Shown: piece after piece, positions 55,499 through 64,000 of the stretch | How the letters are laid out: every line of letters begins with the position of its first letter | Numbering within the stretch: the first letter of the stretch is position 1 | Origin: JALZMG01 sp963844175 | Lineage (GTDB): Bacteria; Actinomycetota; Acidimicrobiia; Acidimicrobiales; Ilumatobacteraceae | Reading direction: 5' to 3' | NCBI GenBank assembly: GCA_963844175.1 | Contig: CAWJNE010000016.1 | Coordinates: 71,460-135,459 of the forward strand | DNA length: 64,000 nt | Made by a program: the position numbers and the translations under genes | The notes under the pieces: model-generated | What the model was told of the DNA's origin: nothing | What the model saw: only the letters and a program-made list of their open reading frames with translations | The model's database searches: none

Positions 55499-55508
55499 GC
55501 CCGGCGCC

Positions 55509-56003
55509 TCACTCCGCCCGGCCCAGGGCCCAGACCTGCCCGTCGTCGCGCACCTCGACGTCGATCCGCCCGAGCGGGCGCGTCGGCGGCCCGGAGATCA
55601 CTTGCCCGGTCGCTGCGTCGAAGTTCCCTTCGTGGCACGGGCAGTGCCAGCGGTCCTCGTCGGCTTCGTAGTACACGACACAGCCGAGGTGGGTGCACTT
55701 CTGGCTGAAGGCGACGACGTCACGGTCGCCGAGGCGCAGCAGCACGGCGGGGTCGTCGTCGGTGGGGTAGCGGAACAGGTAGGTCTGCCCGACTGGCACA
55801 TCGGCGAGCCCGACGATCGGGCGGGGCTCACCCTCGTTGATCGAGCGCAGTTGGGTCCAGGCGGCGATGCCGACGTTGCCGGCGGCCATCGCCCCGGCGC
55901 CGAGCACGAGGTAGCGGGTGAACTCGCGCCGGGTGACCTCGTCTTCGGCGCTGGCCTGGTACGGGAAGTCGCGCCGCCACAACGGAACTGGGGTCTCGCT
56001 CAC
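55509..56003 (-). CDS. Rieske [2Fe-2S] protein of the oxidoreductase operon
   Basis: 164 residues. A Tat-like signal or membrane anchor (RREFTRYLVLGAGAMAAG, about residues 25-42) is followed by a Rieske domain with CTHLGCVV and CPCHEGNF. Typical of quinol-linked or nitrate/nitrite enzyme electron transfer proteins. The GTG at 56003 overlaps the ferredoxin stop (GTGA). A second Rieske protein with another role (oxygenase) occurs at 14155, with which this should not be confused. Confidence 0.88.
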   Translation of the reverse strand: MSETPVPLWRRDFPYQASAEDEVTRREFTRYLVLGAGAMAAGNVGIAAWTQLRSINEGEPRPIVGLADVPVGQTYLFRYPTDDDPAVLLRLGDRDVVAFSQKCTHLGCVVYYEADEDRWHCPCHEGNFDAATGQVISGPPTRPLGRIDVEVRDDGQVWALGRAE

Positions 56004-56632
56004 GTTGCCGGTTCCTCCAGCCCGAACGGGTCGTCGAGCCACTGCGTGGTGTCGGTACCGAAGACGTCGACCGGGCCGGCGGCGAGGTCGTCGACGACGG
56101 TGTAGACCTTCGTGCGCACCTCCTGGCGGCCGAACAGGAAGTCGCGCAACAGCGACCCGCTGCGGGTCTCCTCGAACTCCTCGACGGTTCCGTACCACAG
56201 CGCCTGGCTGGGGCACACCGATGCGCACATCGGCTTGAGACCCTCGCTGGTGCGATCGGTGCACATGTCGCACTTCATCATCTGGTCGAACTCGGCGATC
56301 ATCTTCGGCACACCGAATGGGCAGGCCAGCACGCAGTTGGAGCAGCCGATGCAGCGCGGTTTGAGCGCCGACTGCACGATGCCGTCGTCCATCTGCTTGA
56401 TCGCGTCGGCCGGACACACCTCGGCGCAGGTGGGGTGCTCGCAGTGCATGCACACCATCGGCGCCGTTTGCGTGGTCGTGCGACGGTCCACCCGTTCGAG
56501 GTGGATGAGCGACTGCCCCCGATGGGTGCCGCACTCCATGCATGCCTGGACGCACGCCTCGCAGCCGATGCAGCGGCTCTGGTCGATGACGAAGACCGGG
56601 GCGTCGTCGATGCCGTACCGCGCCGTCGTCAT
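56000..56632 (-). CDS. Four-cluster ferredoxin-like electron transfer subunit (NrfC/DmsB-like)
   Basis: 210 residues with four Cys groups, each suited to a [4Fe-4S] cluster: CIGCEACVQAC, CMHCEHPTCAEVC, CIGCSNCVLAC and CDMCTDRTSEGLKPMCASVC. It carries electrons between the membrane subunit or Rieske protein and the molybdenum subunit. ATG 56632 overlaps the stop of the molybdenum subunit gene (ATGA), and its stop overlaps the Rieske start, so translation is coupled on both sides. A Tat signal is absent, which fits a cytoplasmic position or piggy-back export. Confidence 0.92.
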   Translation of the reverse strand: MTTARYGIDDAPVFVIDQSRCIGCEACVQACMECGTHRGQSLIHLERVDRRTTTQTAPMVCMHCEHPTCAEVCPADAIKQMDDGIVQSALKPRCIGCSNCVLACPFGVPKMIAEFDQMMKCDMCTDRTSEGLKPMCASVCPSQALWYGTVEEFEETRSGSLLRDFLFGRQEVRTKVYTVVDDLAAGPVDVFGTDTTQWLDDPFGLEEPAT

Positions 56633-58858
56633 CGGGGCGCCTCGAGGTCGAGCTGGCGGGCATCGGTCGTGGTCACGTGACCGGTCGCCCGTCTCACACG
56701 CACCGCGGCCACTTTGAACTCCGGCATCTTGGCCAGCGGGTCGACGGCCCGGTTGGTCAGCTTGTTGGCGGCTTTGGCGCCCGGCCAGTGGTAGGGGATG
56801 AAGACCGTGTCGGGCCGGATCGTGGTCACCACGCTGGCGGGCAGGGTGATCTCCCCGCGCCGCGACGACACCGTGACGAGGTCGCCGTCGTCGACGCCGA
56901 CCTGCTCGGCCAGGCGTGGGTGCATCTCGCACAGCGGCTCGGGGTACTGGGCGACGAGGCTGGCGATGCGCCGGGTCTGCGTGCCGGACAGGTACTGGCT
57001 GACCACTCGGCCGGTGGTCAGCCAGACCGGGTACTCGTCGTCGACGACCTCGGCTGACTCCTTGAACGGCACGCCGTGGAAGCGGGCCCGGCCGTCGGGA
57101 TGGAAGAACGTGCCGCCCTCGTAGAGGCGGGGCGTGCCTGGGTGTCCGATCTCGGGGACCGGCCAGAACAGGCCCATCTCGTCCTCGATGCGCTGCCACG
57201 TGGCCCCGAAGTAGTCGGCCGTGCCTCCCTTCGAGGCGAGGCGCAGCTCCTCGAAGATCTCCTCGGTGCCGTGGTACGGGAAGTACCGGCCTTGGCCCAA
57301 CCGTTCGGCCAGGTCGCGCAGTATCTCCCAGTCGCGGCGGGCCTCACCGGGTGGTTCGACGGCGGCGTTGATCTTGATGATCCGGCCTTCACCGCTGGTC
57401 GACGTGCCCTCGTCCTCCTCGTGCAGTGAGCCGGGCAGCACGATGTCGGCGTGGTGGGCGGATTCCGACAGGAAGAACTCGATGACGGCGTAGAACTCGA
57501 GCCGGTCGAGGGCCTCGGCGGTGAAGTCGGCGTCGGGCGCCGAGACGGCCGGGTTGAAGCAGATCGAGAGCAGACCCTTGATCTGTCCGGCGTGGATCGC
57601 CTCGATGATCTCCTGCGCTGGGAGGCCCTTTCCGGGGATCTCCGACTCGTTGCAGCCCCACACCGACGCGACGTGGGCGCGGTGCTCGGGGTTGGTGATG
57701 TCGCGGTTGCCGGGCAGCTGGTCGCACTTGTGGCCGTGCTCCCGACCGCCCTGGCCGTTGCCCTGCCCGGTGATCGTCGACACGCCGCAGCCGGGCTTGC
57801 CGAACTTGCCCGTCGCCAAGCCGAGGTTGATGGCTGCCAGCACGTTGTCGACGCCCTTGGTGTGCTGCTCGATGCCACGGGCATGGAGCAGCATCCCGGT
57901 CGCCGCCGCGCCCCACCACTCCGCGGCCTGCTCGATGCGAGCTGGCCGGGACGCCCGTGATGCCCGACGCCCAACCGGGCGTCATGTCGACGACGGCGGC
58001 GGCGGCCTCGTCGAAGCCGGCGGTGTGGGCCTCGATGAACTCGTGGTCGAGCAGGTCGCGGCGGATCAGCTCGTGGAGCACGGCCCCGAACAACGCCGAG
58101 TCCGTGCCCGGACGAACGCCGAGGAAGAGGTCGGCCGTACGCGCCAGCGGCACGACCCGAGGGTCCTGCACGATCAGCTTGGCGCCGCGGTCGCGAGCCT
58201 GCCAGACGTAGCTCGTGGTGATCGGGAACGTCTCGGCGATGTTCGAGCCGGCGATCCACACCACGTCGGCGAGCGGGATGTCGCTCCACGGGTTGGAGCT
58301 GCGGTCGATCCCGAGCGCCTTCTTGTTGCCGGTGCCGGCCGACACCATGCAGTACCGGCCGTTGTAGTCGAGGTTCGCGGTGTGCAGGGCGAGGCGGGCG
58401 AACTTGCCGATCAGGTAGCTCTTCTCGTTGGTCAACGAGACGCCCGACAGCATCGCGAACGCGTCGTGGCCGTGGGCCTGCTGGATGCGGCGGACCTCGC
58501 CGACGACCCGGTCGAGCGCCTGGTCCCACGTCACCCGCCGGAACCCGCCAGGGGCGGCGGGGTCACGCTCGAGGGGGTGCAGCAGCCGGTCGGTGTGACT
58601 GCCTTGGAGGTACCGCTTGACGCCCTTCGGGCAGAGCTTGCCCTCGTTGAACGGGAACTCGTACCACGGTTCGAAGCCGACGACCTCGTTGCCGTGGACC
58701 TTGAGCTTGATCCCGCACTGCTGGCCGCAGAAGCAGCAGTGCGTGTTGACGACGCGGTCGACCTCGAGCCCGGCCTCCCACCCTCCGGGCGGGGCCTCGT
58801 TGAGGTGCGGTCCGTAGCGGGCGATCAGCTCGTCGTCGGTGATCGGCGGGCGGGCCAT
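56629..58858 (-). CDS. Molybdopterin (bis-MGD) oxidoreductase, nitrate reductase-like catalytic subunit, frameshifted near 57938
   Basis: About 743 residues when joined. An N-terminal [4Fe-4S] site (CCFCGQQC then KLCPKG), the probable Mo ligand Cys in NGRYCMVSAGTGNKKALG, and C-terminal molydopterin-binding VVSQYLSGTQTRR. The Cys ligand context resembles NapA/NarB-type nitrate reductases rather than selenocysteine formate dehydrogenases. No Tat signal is seen. The frame breaks at about 57938; adding one CG in AGCTCGCATCGAG gives PASSRIEQAAEWWGAAATGML and one continuous enzyme. ATG 58858 overlaps the stop of the cytochrome b-like gene by one base. Nitrate as substrate is likely but not proved. 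Confidence 0.82.
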
Positions 58859-59892
58859 CAGCCGAACCCGCCGACTCGGACAGACTGGGCGAGGGTGACC
58901 TGGGCACGGCGACAGCGCGGGCAGGTGTCCTGGTAGTTGCCGCCGCCGTCGAGCTCGTAGTCGAAGCCGACCTGTGGGAGGACCGCCTCGAGGTCGGCGA
59001 TCTGCTGGGCACTGGCGAACGGCTCGCCGCACCGGCGGCACAGGGCCGGCGGGCCGTCGGCGTTGGCCCGCTTGTAGTAGGCGACGCCCAGGTTCCCCGG
59101 CCGCTGGAAGATGTGGAAGAGCTTCCCGAACGGGATGTACATCAGCCCCAGGATGACGGTGAGCGCGTGCAGCGTGTTGAGCGCCGCGTAGAACCGGCCC
59201 TCGAGCCAGATGCTCGACACGGTGAGGAACAACCCGGTGACCGACACCGCGAACAGGCCGGCGAGGGCGAGGAAGTCGTTGCCCCGCTCGGTCGCCAGGG
59301 CTCCCGGGTCGCGCAGTCGGCGGCGGAGGAAGATGAACACGCCCGCGAGGACGAGCACCGCGGCGATGTCCAGGGCGTGGAAGATGAGCCAGCCGAGGAT
59401 GCTGTCGGCGTCGAAGCGCAGCGAGCCGACCCGCGACAAGTACACCTGGTAGCGGTCGGCCTGCTGGCCGACGCTCTCGAAGTGCAGCCACCCCAGCGTC
59501 AGCGGGAAGGTGACCAGCGCGGCGAGGATGCACCCCCAGAACACGAGCTGGTGCGCCACCCAACGGGTGCGGGAGCGACGGCGGATGAATCCTTGGGCGA
59601 TGAGTTGGGTGCCGACCAGCGCCGGGAGGGCGGCGAGGTTGGCGCTCTTGCGCTGCCGGAACGCGTCCCAGCCCCGCCGGTTCAGCATCGCCGTCGGCGG
59701 CCGCCGCAGCCATACCGCGTAGCGGTAGACCACGCCGAACACGGCGAAGATCAACCCGAACAGGTAGCCCACGAGGGCGGCGTCGAACCACACCAACCCG
59801 TCGCTCCCGAGGAACGTGAGCGCCAGCGTGAGACCCACCGCGACCAATCCCCAGGCCAGACCGCGCCGATCGAGCGACGGCTGCGACGCCAT
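58858..59892 (-). CDS. NarI/HdrE-like cytochrome b subunit with a C-terminal CxxC-CxxC zinc ribbon
   Basis: 344 residues with about six membrane helices (WGLVAVGLTLALTFLG, VGYLFGLIFAVFGVVYRY, HQLVFWGCILAALVTFPLTL, HALDIAAVLVLAGVFIFL, FLALAGLFAVSVTGLFLTV, HALTVILGLMYIPF) whose His residues could bind haem b. The soluble C-terminus has CRRCGEP and CPRCRR, a zinc-ribbon or rubredoxin-like pair, uncommon in this family. It would pass quinol electrons to the operon partners. First gene of the operon; its stop overlaps the catalytic subunit start (TGATG). The start is set at ATG 59892, 108 bases from the divergent Rrf2 gene. Confidence 0.82.
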   Translation of the reverse strand: MASQPSLDRRGLAWGLVAVGLTLALTFLGSDGLVWFDAALVGYLFGLIFAVFGVVYRYAVWLRRPPTAMLNRRGWDAFRQRKSANLAALPALVGTQLIAQGFIRRRSRTRWVAHQLVFWGCILAALVTFPLTLGWLHFESVGQQADRYQVYLSRVGSLRFDADSILGWLIFHALDIAAVLVLAGVFIFLRRRLRDPGALATERGNDFLALAGLFAVSVTGLFLTVSSIWLEGRFYAALNTLHALTVILGLMYIPFGKLFHIFQRPGNLGVAYYKRANADGPPALCRRCGEPFASAQQIADLEAVLPQVGFDYELDGGGNYQDTCPRCRRAQVTLAQSVRVGGFG

Positions 59893-60000
59893 CACCGTCA
59901 GAGTAGTGGCGCAGGTTCGCTGGGCTGGTCGGAGCACTCCGTTTGCCGCCGTGTTGTGTCGCATGCGTCGGCGGCGGCGCTAATCTATGAGTCGAGCACT

Positions 60001-60405
60001 ATGAGACTAGAGATCACGCAGCGAGCCGACCTGGCCGTTCGGGCGCTCGTCATGCTCGCCCGCAGTCCGGACCGTCTCAAGAGCGCCGACCTGGCCGACG
60101 CGCTGGGGACGACCGCCGGGTTCATCCCCCAGGTGATGGGCCCGCTCGTGCGGGCCGGTTGGGTGCGCTCGGACCCCGGCCCGACGGGCGGCTACCGACT
60201 CACCATCGACCTGGACGAGCTGTCGGTGCTGCAGGTCATCGAAGAGATCGACGGGCCGACCGAGAGCGGCCGCTGCGTCGTGGCCGGCGGCCTGTGCGCG
60301 GCGCGCCAGCCGTGCTCGCTGCACTTCGCCTGGGCCAGCGCGAGACGTGAGCTGGTGGCGTCGCTCGGATCGATGTCGGTGACGGACGTGGGGGTGAACG
60401 CGTGA
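60001..60405 (+). CDS. Rrf2-family iron-sulphur regulator, NsrR-like
   Basis: 134 residues. The winged helix (ITQRADLAVRALVMLARSP, SADLADALGTTAGFIPQVMGPLVRAGWVRSDPGPTGGYRL) is followed by three Cys in C-x6-C-x5-C spacing (RCVVAGGLCAARQPC), the cluster-binding pattern of NsrR. NsrR senses nitric oxide through a [4Fe-4S] cluster. Upstream lies CTATGAG twice (TCTATGAG and ACTATGAG), running into the ATG, a possible autoregulatory site, with TAATCT as a -10 candidate. It is divergent from the molybdenum operon and heads an operon of nitric-oxide defence genes. Confidence 0.88.
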   Translation: MRLEITQRADLAVRALVMLARSPDRLKSADLADALGTTAGFIPQVMGPLVRAGWVRSDPGPTGGYRLTIDLDELSVLQVIEEIDGPTESGRCVVAGGLCAARQPCSLHFAWASARRELVASLGSMSVTDVGVNA

Positions 60406-61220
60406 CCGCCGTCCGCACTGCCGCTGCGCTCCCGGTGGCGCGTGATCGCGCGCTGTGGCGAGCCGTTGCCGTCCCCAGCGAGCACGGCGGCTGGGGGCTG
60501 ACGCTCGAACCGGTGCTGCTTGGGCTGCTCGTCGGGTTCTCCGGGGCGGGTGTGGCGATCGGCGCGGCGACATTGCTCGCCTTCCTCGTGCGCACCCCGC
60601 TGAAGCTGGCGCTCGTCGATCGCCGCCGGGGACGCACGCTGCCGCGGACACGGGTGGCATGGCGGATCGCGCTGGTCGAGCTGGTCTCGCTCGTCGCCGC
60701 GGCGGGCCTCGCTGTTGTCCTCGCGGGCTGGACGTGGCTCGTTCCGTTCGCGCTCGCCGCGCCACTGTTCACCGTGGAGCTCTGGTTCGACGTGCGCAGC
60801 CGCGGCCGCCGTCTCATCCCGGAGCTGTGTGGTGCCATCGGCATCACCGCCGCCGCCGCCGCCATCGTCCTCGCCGGCGGCGAACCGGCCACCCTTGCGG
60901 TTGCGGTGTGGGCCGTGCTGGCAGCCCGCGCGCTCGCCTCGATCCCCTTCGTCCGCACCCAGATCCGCCGCCTCCGCCACGACACACCGCTTGGTGCCAC
61001 CGACGCCTTCCAAGTCGTCGCAGCGTTGGGCGCTGTCGCCGCGACGATCGTCGACCACCGCGTCGTCGTGGGGGCGATGGCCGTCGTGCTGGTGGTGTTG
61101 GTGCAGCTGGTCGCGCTGCGCCGCCCCGTGCCGCCCGCCAAGGTCCTCGGCATGCGTCAGATGGCGATGGGGCTCGCCGTCGTCGCGGCCACTGCCGCCG
61201 GCGTCTTCGCGTTCACCTGA
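60402..61220 (+). CDS. YwiC-like family membrane protein
   Basis: 272 residues and about eight hydrophobic helices. The N-terminal AVPSEHGGWGLTLEPVLLGLLVG is the signature of the YwiC-like family, named for a Bacillus gene next to the narK/fnr region; its molecular function is unknown. It also resembles UbiA-type prenyltransferases in general layout. The GTG at 60402 overlaps the Rrf2 stop (GTGA). Its place between NsrR-like and Ric genes ties it to nitrate or nitric-oxide metabolism. Confidence 0.82.
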   Translation: MTAVRTAAALPVARDRALWRAVAVPSEHGGWGLTLEPVLLGLLVGFSGAGVAIGAATLLAFLVRTPLKLALVDRRRGRTLPRTRVAWRIALVELVSLVAAAGLAVVLAGWTWLVPFALAAPLFTVELWFDVRSRGRRLIPELCGAIGITAAAAAIVLAGGEPATLAVAVWAVLAARALASIPFVRTQIRRLRHDTPLGATDAFQVVAALGAVAATIVDHRVVVGAMAVVLVVLVQLVALRRPVPPAKVLGMRQMAMGLAVVAATAAGVFAFT

Positions 61221-61241
61221 TCCCATCGAGAGGTTCGACCC

Positions 61242-61952
61242 ATGCCCCCCATCACGTCACAGACCACCCTCGGCGACCTCGTCACCGCCAACCCCTCACT
61301 GGCCCGCCAGCTCGAGCGTCACGGACTCGACTACTGCTGCGGCGGCTCGCGCACGATCGCCGATGCGTGCTCGACGCAACGCGTCGACGTCGAAGCGGTG
61401 ATCGCCGAGCTCACCTCCGACGCCGACGACCGGCCGTCGCCCGCGTGGACGACCATGGCCGCCGACCACCTCGTCGACCACATCGAAGCGACCCACCACC
61501 GCTACCTGTGGCAGGAGCTACCCCGCCTCAGCGCGCTGATCGGCAAGGTCAGGTCAGTGCACGGCGCCCGCCACCCCGAACTGGAGGAGGTTGCTCGCTG
61601 CTACGACGAGCTGCGCGCCGACCTCGAACCCCATCTCATGAAGGAGGAACGGGTGCTCTTCCCGATGATCCGCGAGCTCGCCACTGCCCACGTGATGCCG
61701 ACGTTCCACTGCGGTTCGGTGCGCAACCCCATCTCGATGATGGAACGTGAGCACGACAACGCCGGCGCCCTCTTGGCCCGGCTGCGCGAGCTGACCGGCG
61801 GCTACACATCGCCAGCCGACGGATGCACGTCCTACGAGATGCTGTACCGGGGGCTCGCCGAGTTGGAGGCCGACACCCATCTGCACGTGCACAAGGAGAA
61901 CAACGTGCTGTTCCCGATGGTCGAGCGGATCGAGCGTCGGCTCGAGCCGTGA
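61242..61952 (+). CDS. ric: Iron-sulphur cluster repair di-iron protein (Ric/YtfE/ScdA)
   Basis: 236 residues. The N-terminal DUF542 domain has GLDYCCGGSRTI (about residues 28-39), and the hemerythrin-like domain supplies His and Glu ligands in DHIEATHHRYLWQELPRL, LEPHLMKEERVLFPMI, MEREHDNAG and THLHVHKENNVLFPMV. It repairs iron-sulphur clusters damaged by nitric oxide or oxidants. ATG 61242 lies 21 bases after the YwiC-like gene; its stop overlaps the GTG of the haemoglobin gene. Expression would be induced when the NsrR-like protein loses its cluster. Confidence 0.93.
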   Translation: MPPITSQTTLGDLVTANPSLARQLERHGLDYCCGGSRTIADACSTQRVDVEAVIAELTSDADDRPSPAWTTMAADHLVDHIEATHHRYLWQELPRLSALIGKVRSVHGARHPELEEVARCYDELRADLEPHLMKEERVLFPMIRELATAHVMPTFHCGSVRNPISMMEREHDNAGALLARLRELTGGYTSPADGCTSYEMLYRGLAELEADTHLHVHKENNVLFPMVERIERRLEP

Positions 61953-62428
61953 ACGACGACCGCGCCGAACTGCGCAGCCGTGACGACGTCGAGCGGTTGG
62001 TCCGCTCGTTCTACCGCGACGCCGCGATGGACGACCTGCTCGGGCCCGTCTTCGCCGCGGCCGGCGTCGACTGGCCGTCGCACATCGACCGGCTCACGGA
62101 CTTCTGGTGCTCGCAGCTACTCGGCGAGAGCAGCTACATCGGCAACCCCCTGCGCGCCCACCTGCCCGCGCACGGCCGCACGCCATTCACCGCCGCACAG
62201 TTCGAGCGTTGGCTGGACCTCTTCACGGCGACCGTCGACCACCACTTCCGCGGACCGACCGCCGATCTCGCCAAACGCAGAGCGAGCAAGATGGCCACTG
62301 CGCTGAGACGGCTCCTCCCCGGAAGCTTCGGCGATGCGGCGACGGTTGACAGCGACGCCGGGAACCTAGGATCGGTCGACCTCAGCGGTGGCGCCGGTTC
62401 GCTCGCCTGGTCCGTCGGTCGTGGGTGA
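61949..62428 (+). CDS. Group III truncated haemoglobin
   Basis: 159 residues. SRDDVERLVRSFYRDAAMDDLLGPVFAAAGVDW, LTDFWCSQLLGESSYIGNPLRAHLPAHG and FERWLDLFTATVDHHFRGP are typical of trHbIII; the proximal His is the one in the ARHLPAH/ HLPAHG region or the later VDHHF. Such globins bind oxygen or nitric oxide and may detoxify the latter. The last 30 residues (after RRLLPGSF) are an extension of low complexity. GTG 61949 overlaps the Ric stop (GTGA). Last gene of the nitric-oxide operon. Confidence 0.85.
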   Translation: MNDDRAELRSRDDVERLVRSFYRDAAMDDLLGPVFAAAGVDWPSHIDRLTDFWCSQLLGESSYIGNPLRAHLPAHGRTPFTAAQFERWLDLFTATVDHHFRGPTADLAKRRASKMATALRRLLPGSFGDAATVDSDAGNLGSVDLSGGAGSLAWSVGRG

Positions 62429-62468
62429 GGTCGGCACCCAGGTCAGCGGACAGGAAGGCTTCATCAGT

Positions 62469-63825
62469 GTGACGACGAGCCAGCACCATCTGTCCCTCGA
62501 GGAGCGGCGGGCGATCGGACGGGCGGCTCGGTCGAGACTGTCGCGCAAGGATGCGGGCGATTGGAACTCCGGCGAGCGCGGTCATGACGCCCTGCGAACC
62601 GTGCTCGCCCAGAACTCCGTGCGGGCGCCCGACTTGGTGCCGATCCGCCACGGTCGCATGGCGGCCTCGCCGTGGACCTACTACCGGGGTGGCGCCGCCG
62701 TCATGGCCGCCGACCTCGCCTCGCGGCCCTCGAGCGGTCTGACCGTGCAGTTGTGCGGTGACGCACATGTCCTCAACTTTGGGTTGTGGGCCACGCCTGA
62801 GCGGCAGCTCTCGTTCGACCTGCGTGACTTCGACGAGACGCTTCCGGGCCCGTTCGAGTGGGATCTGATGCGGATGGCTGCGAGTCTGCAGGTGCTGGCT
62901 CGCGACGCGGGGATGACTGACGCGAAGGAAGCGGACCGGGCGGTGCGTGCCGCGCTCGACGGGTATCGCACGGGGATCTCGCGGTATGCCGAGGCCCGGT
63001 TCCTGGACGTCTGGTACGCCCAGATCACGGCCGACGATCTGCTCGGCGTCGTCGTCGGCGAGGAGCGGGCGGACATCGCGGCGCGGCTTCACCAACGAGC
63101 GAGGAAGCGGTCGAACGTCGGTGCGGCGAAGAAGTTCACCGAGGTCGTCGACGGTCGCGTTCGCCTGGTCGAGGCACCGCCGTTCCGGGTTCGGGATGAC
63201 CGTGTCGATCAAGCCATCGTCGATGAGGTCTGGGCGGCATATGTCCGGTCGTTGCCGGAGGAGCGGCGCTACCTCCTCGATCGGTACTCCTTGGTGGATG
63301 TCGTCCGTCAAGTGGTGGGTGTGGGCAGCGTGGGGATGCGCGTGTACCTCCTCCTGCTCCAGGGTGCACGCCCGGACGATCTGCTCTTCTTGCAGGTCAA
63401 GCAGGCGGGACCGTCGGTGTACGAGGCCTTCCTCGAGCCGAGTCGCTACCCGAATCACGGCCAGCGGGTGACGGTGGGGCGGCGCTTCATCCAGAGCTCC
63501 ACCGACATCTTCGTCGGCTGGACCACGGTGCAGGGCATCGACTTCTACGTCCGCCAGTTCCGCGACATGAAGGTGATCCCGTCGAGTGAGCAGGTGACAC
63601 CGTGGCTGCGCCAGTTCGCTCGCAAGTGTGGCCTGGTCCTCGCCCGCGCCCACGCCACCACCGGTGACGCGGTTGCCATCGACGCCTATCTCGGCAAGGG
63701 CCAGGCGTTCGGTAAGGCGATGGCGAGCTTCGCTTCCGCCTACGCCCTGCAGAACGATGCGCGACCACCTGCAGCTCGTCGAAGCGGTCCACGACGGCGA
63801 GATCGCCAGCGCGCCAGGCTGGTGA
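62469..63825 (+). CDS. DUF2252 family protein, frameshifted near 63760
   Basis: About 452 residues when joined. DUF2252 proteins have a kinase-like core (PIRHGRMAASPWTYYRGGAAVMAADL, VQLCGDAHVLNFGLWATPERQLSFDLRDFDETLPGPFEWDLMRM, KCGLVLARAHATTGDA) and no proven function. GTG 62469 has AGGAAGG ten bases upstream. The frame breaks at about 63758-63764; adding one CG in GATGCGCGACC gives LQNARDHLQLV-like sequence (ALQNDARDHLQLVEAVHDGEIASAPGW) and the TGA at 63823. Without correction the frame runs out of the window. It follows the haemoglobin gene but need not share its role. Confidence 0.82.
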
Positions 63826-64000
63826 CACCCAACTCGGGTCGCCACCGATGGTCGGTGTGGCGCAGCAGATGGTTGCCCCCGACGATGCCCGACCGGACGT
63901 TCAGCGCGGCACCACGATGCAGGTGTCGGCGTTGGTGTCCAGCTGTCGCGTTGACGAGGCGAACATCGATGCATGTGCCCTCAGCAGCGAAATGCGGTGC
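63826..64000. other. Unassigned window end
   Basis: No gene could be supported in these last 175 bases. A leftward frame ending near 63903 (tail MFASSTRQLDTNADTCIVVPR) could be the 3' end of a gene that begins beyond the window, but I do not recognise it. Confidence 0.4.

Noticed and set aside
57900..57960. Programmed frameshift in the Mo subunit gene
   Set aside because: No slippery heptamer or downstream structure is obvious, and the same CG-loss repair explains four other unrelated genes.
56629..58858. Selenocysteine formate dehydrogenase
   Set aside because: The metal-ligand position appears to be Cys in a NapA/NarB-like context and no in-frame TGA occurs there.
62382..63974. A 530-residue open frame opposite DUF2252
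   Set aside because: The plus strand has clear DUF2252 motifs; the minus frame is compositional.

Overview
The window is a high-GC, densely coded piece of an actinobacterial chromosome. Evidence for Actinobacteria: bc1/aa3 genes of the qcrC and ctaE type, DinB/DUF664 enzymes typical of mycothiol-using bacteria, threonine-rich surface proteins with LPxTG-like tails, many GTG starts with 4-base gene overlaps, and several starts that look leaderless. A member of the Acidimicrobiia is my best guess, but this is inference. I saw no tRNA, rRNA, CRISPR array, phage or transposase gene, and no gap above 300 bases without a gene.

Layout. 1-1307: end of a respiratory gene set (qcrC, ctaE). 1445-3675: DinB, VOC and DUF899 genes. 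3874-7638: sugar phosphate genes pgi, rpiA, zwf. 8016-16246: a phosphatase, then a leftward run with a Rieske oxygenase, two TMADH-type flavin demethylases and a FUSC-like membrane protein, which together look like a pathway that demethylates an N-methylated compound such as a betaine. 16373-20131: a very large patatin-like membrane protein. 20260-26075: a five-gene oligopeptide-type ABC importer whose genes all carry many small indels. 26186-28613: iron alcohol dehydrogenase and an enolase-superfamily dehydratase, the latter behind a striking palindromic control region. 28616-29712: one gene enclosed by 57-bp inverted repeats. 29722-35205: XRE regulator, desaturase, LysR, acyl-CoA carboxylase, DinB. 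35352-37065: two surface proteins. 37141-43481: cupin, PEP-swivel protein, BVMO and a large protein of unknown family. 43523-51447: catalase, glycosyltransferase with hydrolase and TetR, then a stress cluster (RsbU-like phosphatase, Hsp20, MerR, STAS). 51557-54127: two more cell-envelope proteins. 54212-62428: a molybdenum oxidoreductase operon of nitrate-reductase type and, divergent from it, a nitrosative-stress operon (NsrR-like Rrf2, YwiC, Ric, group III truncated haemoglobin). 62469-63825: DUF2252.

Sequence quality matters here. Five isolated frameshifts in otherwise good genes (near 2798, 3608, 9984, 57938, 63760) can each be repaired by adding one CG dinucleotide inside a GC-alternating run. 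The ABC importer region has about thirty small indels, mostly one-base additions to short runs. Both patterns look more like consensus errors than gene death.

The strongest candidates for something new are the inverted-repeat cassette at 28616-29712, the palindrome array over the start codon at 27433-27488, and the compact nitrate/nitric-oxide module at 54212-62428.
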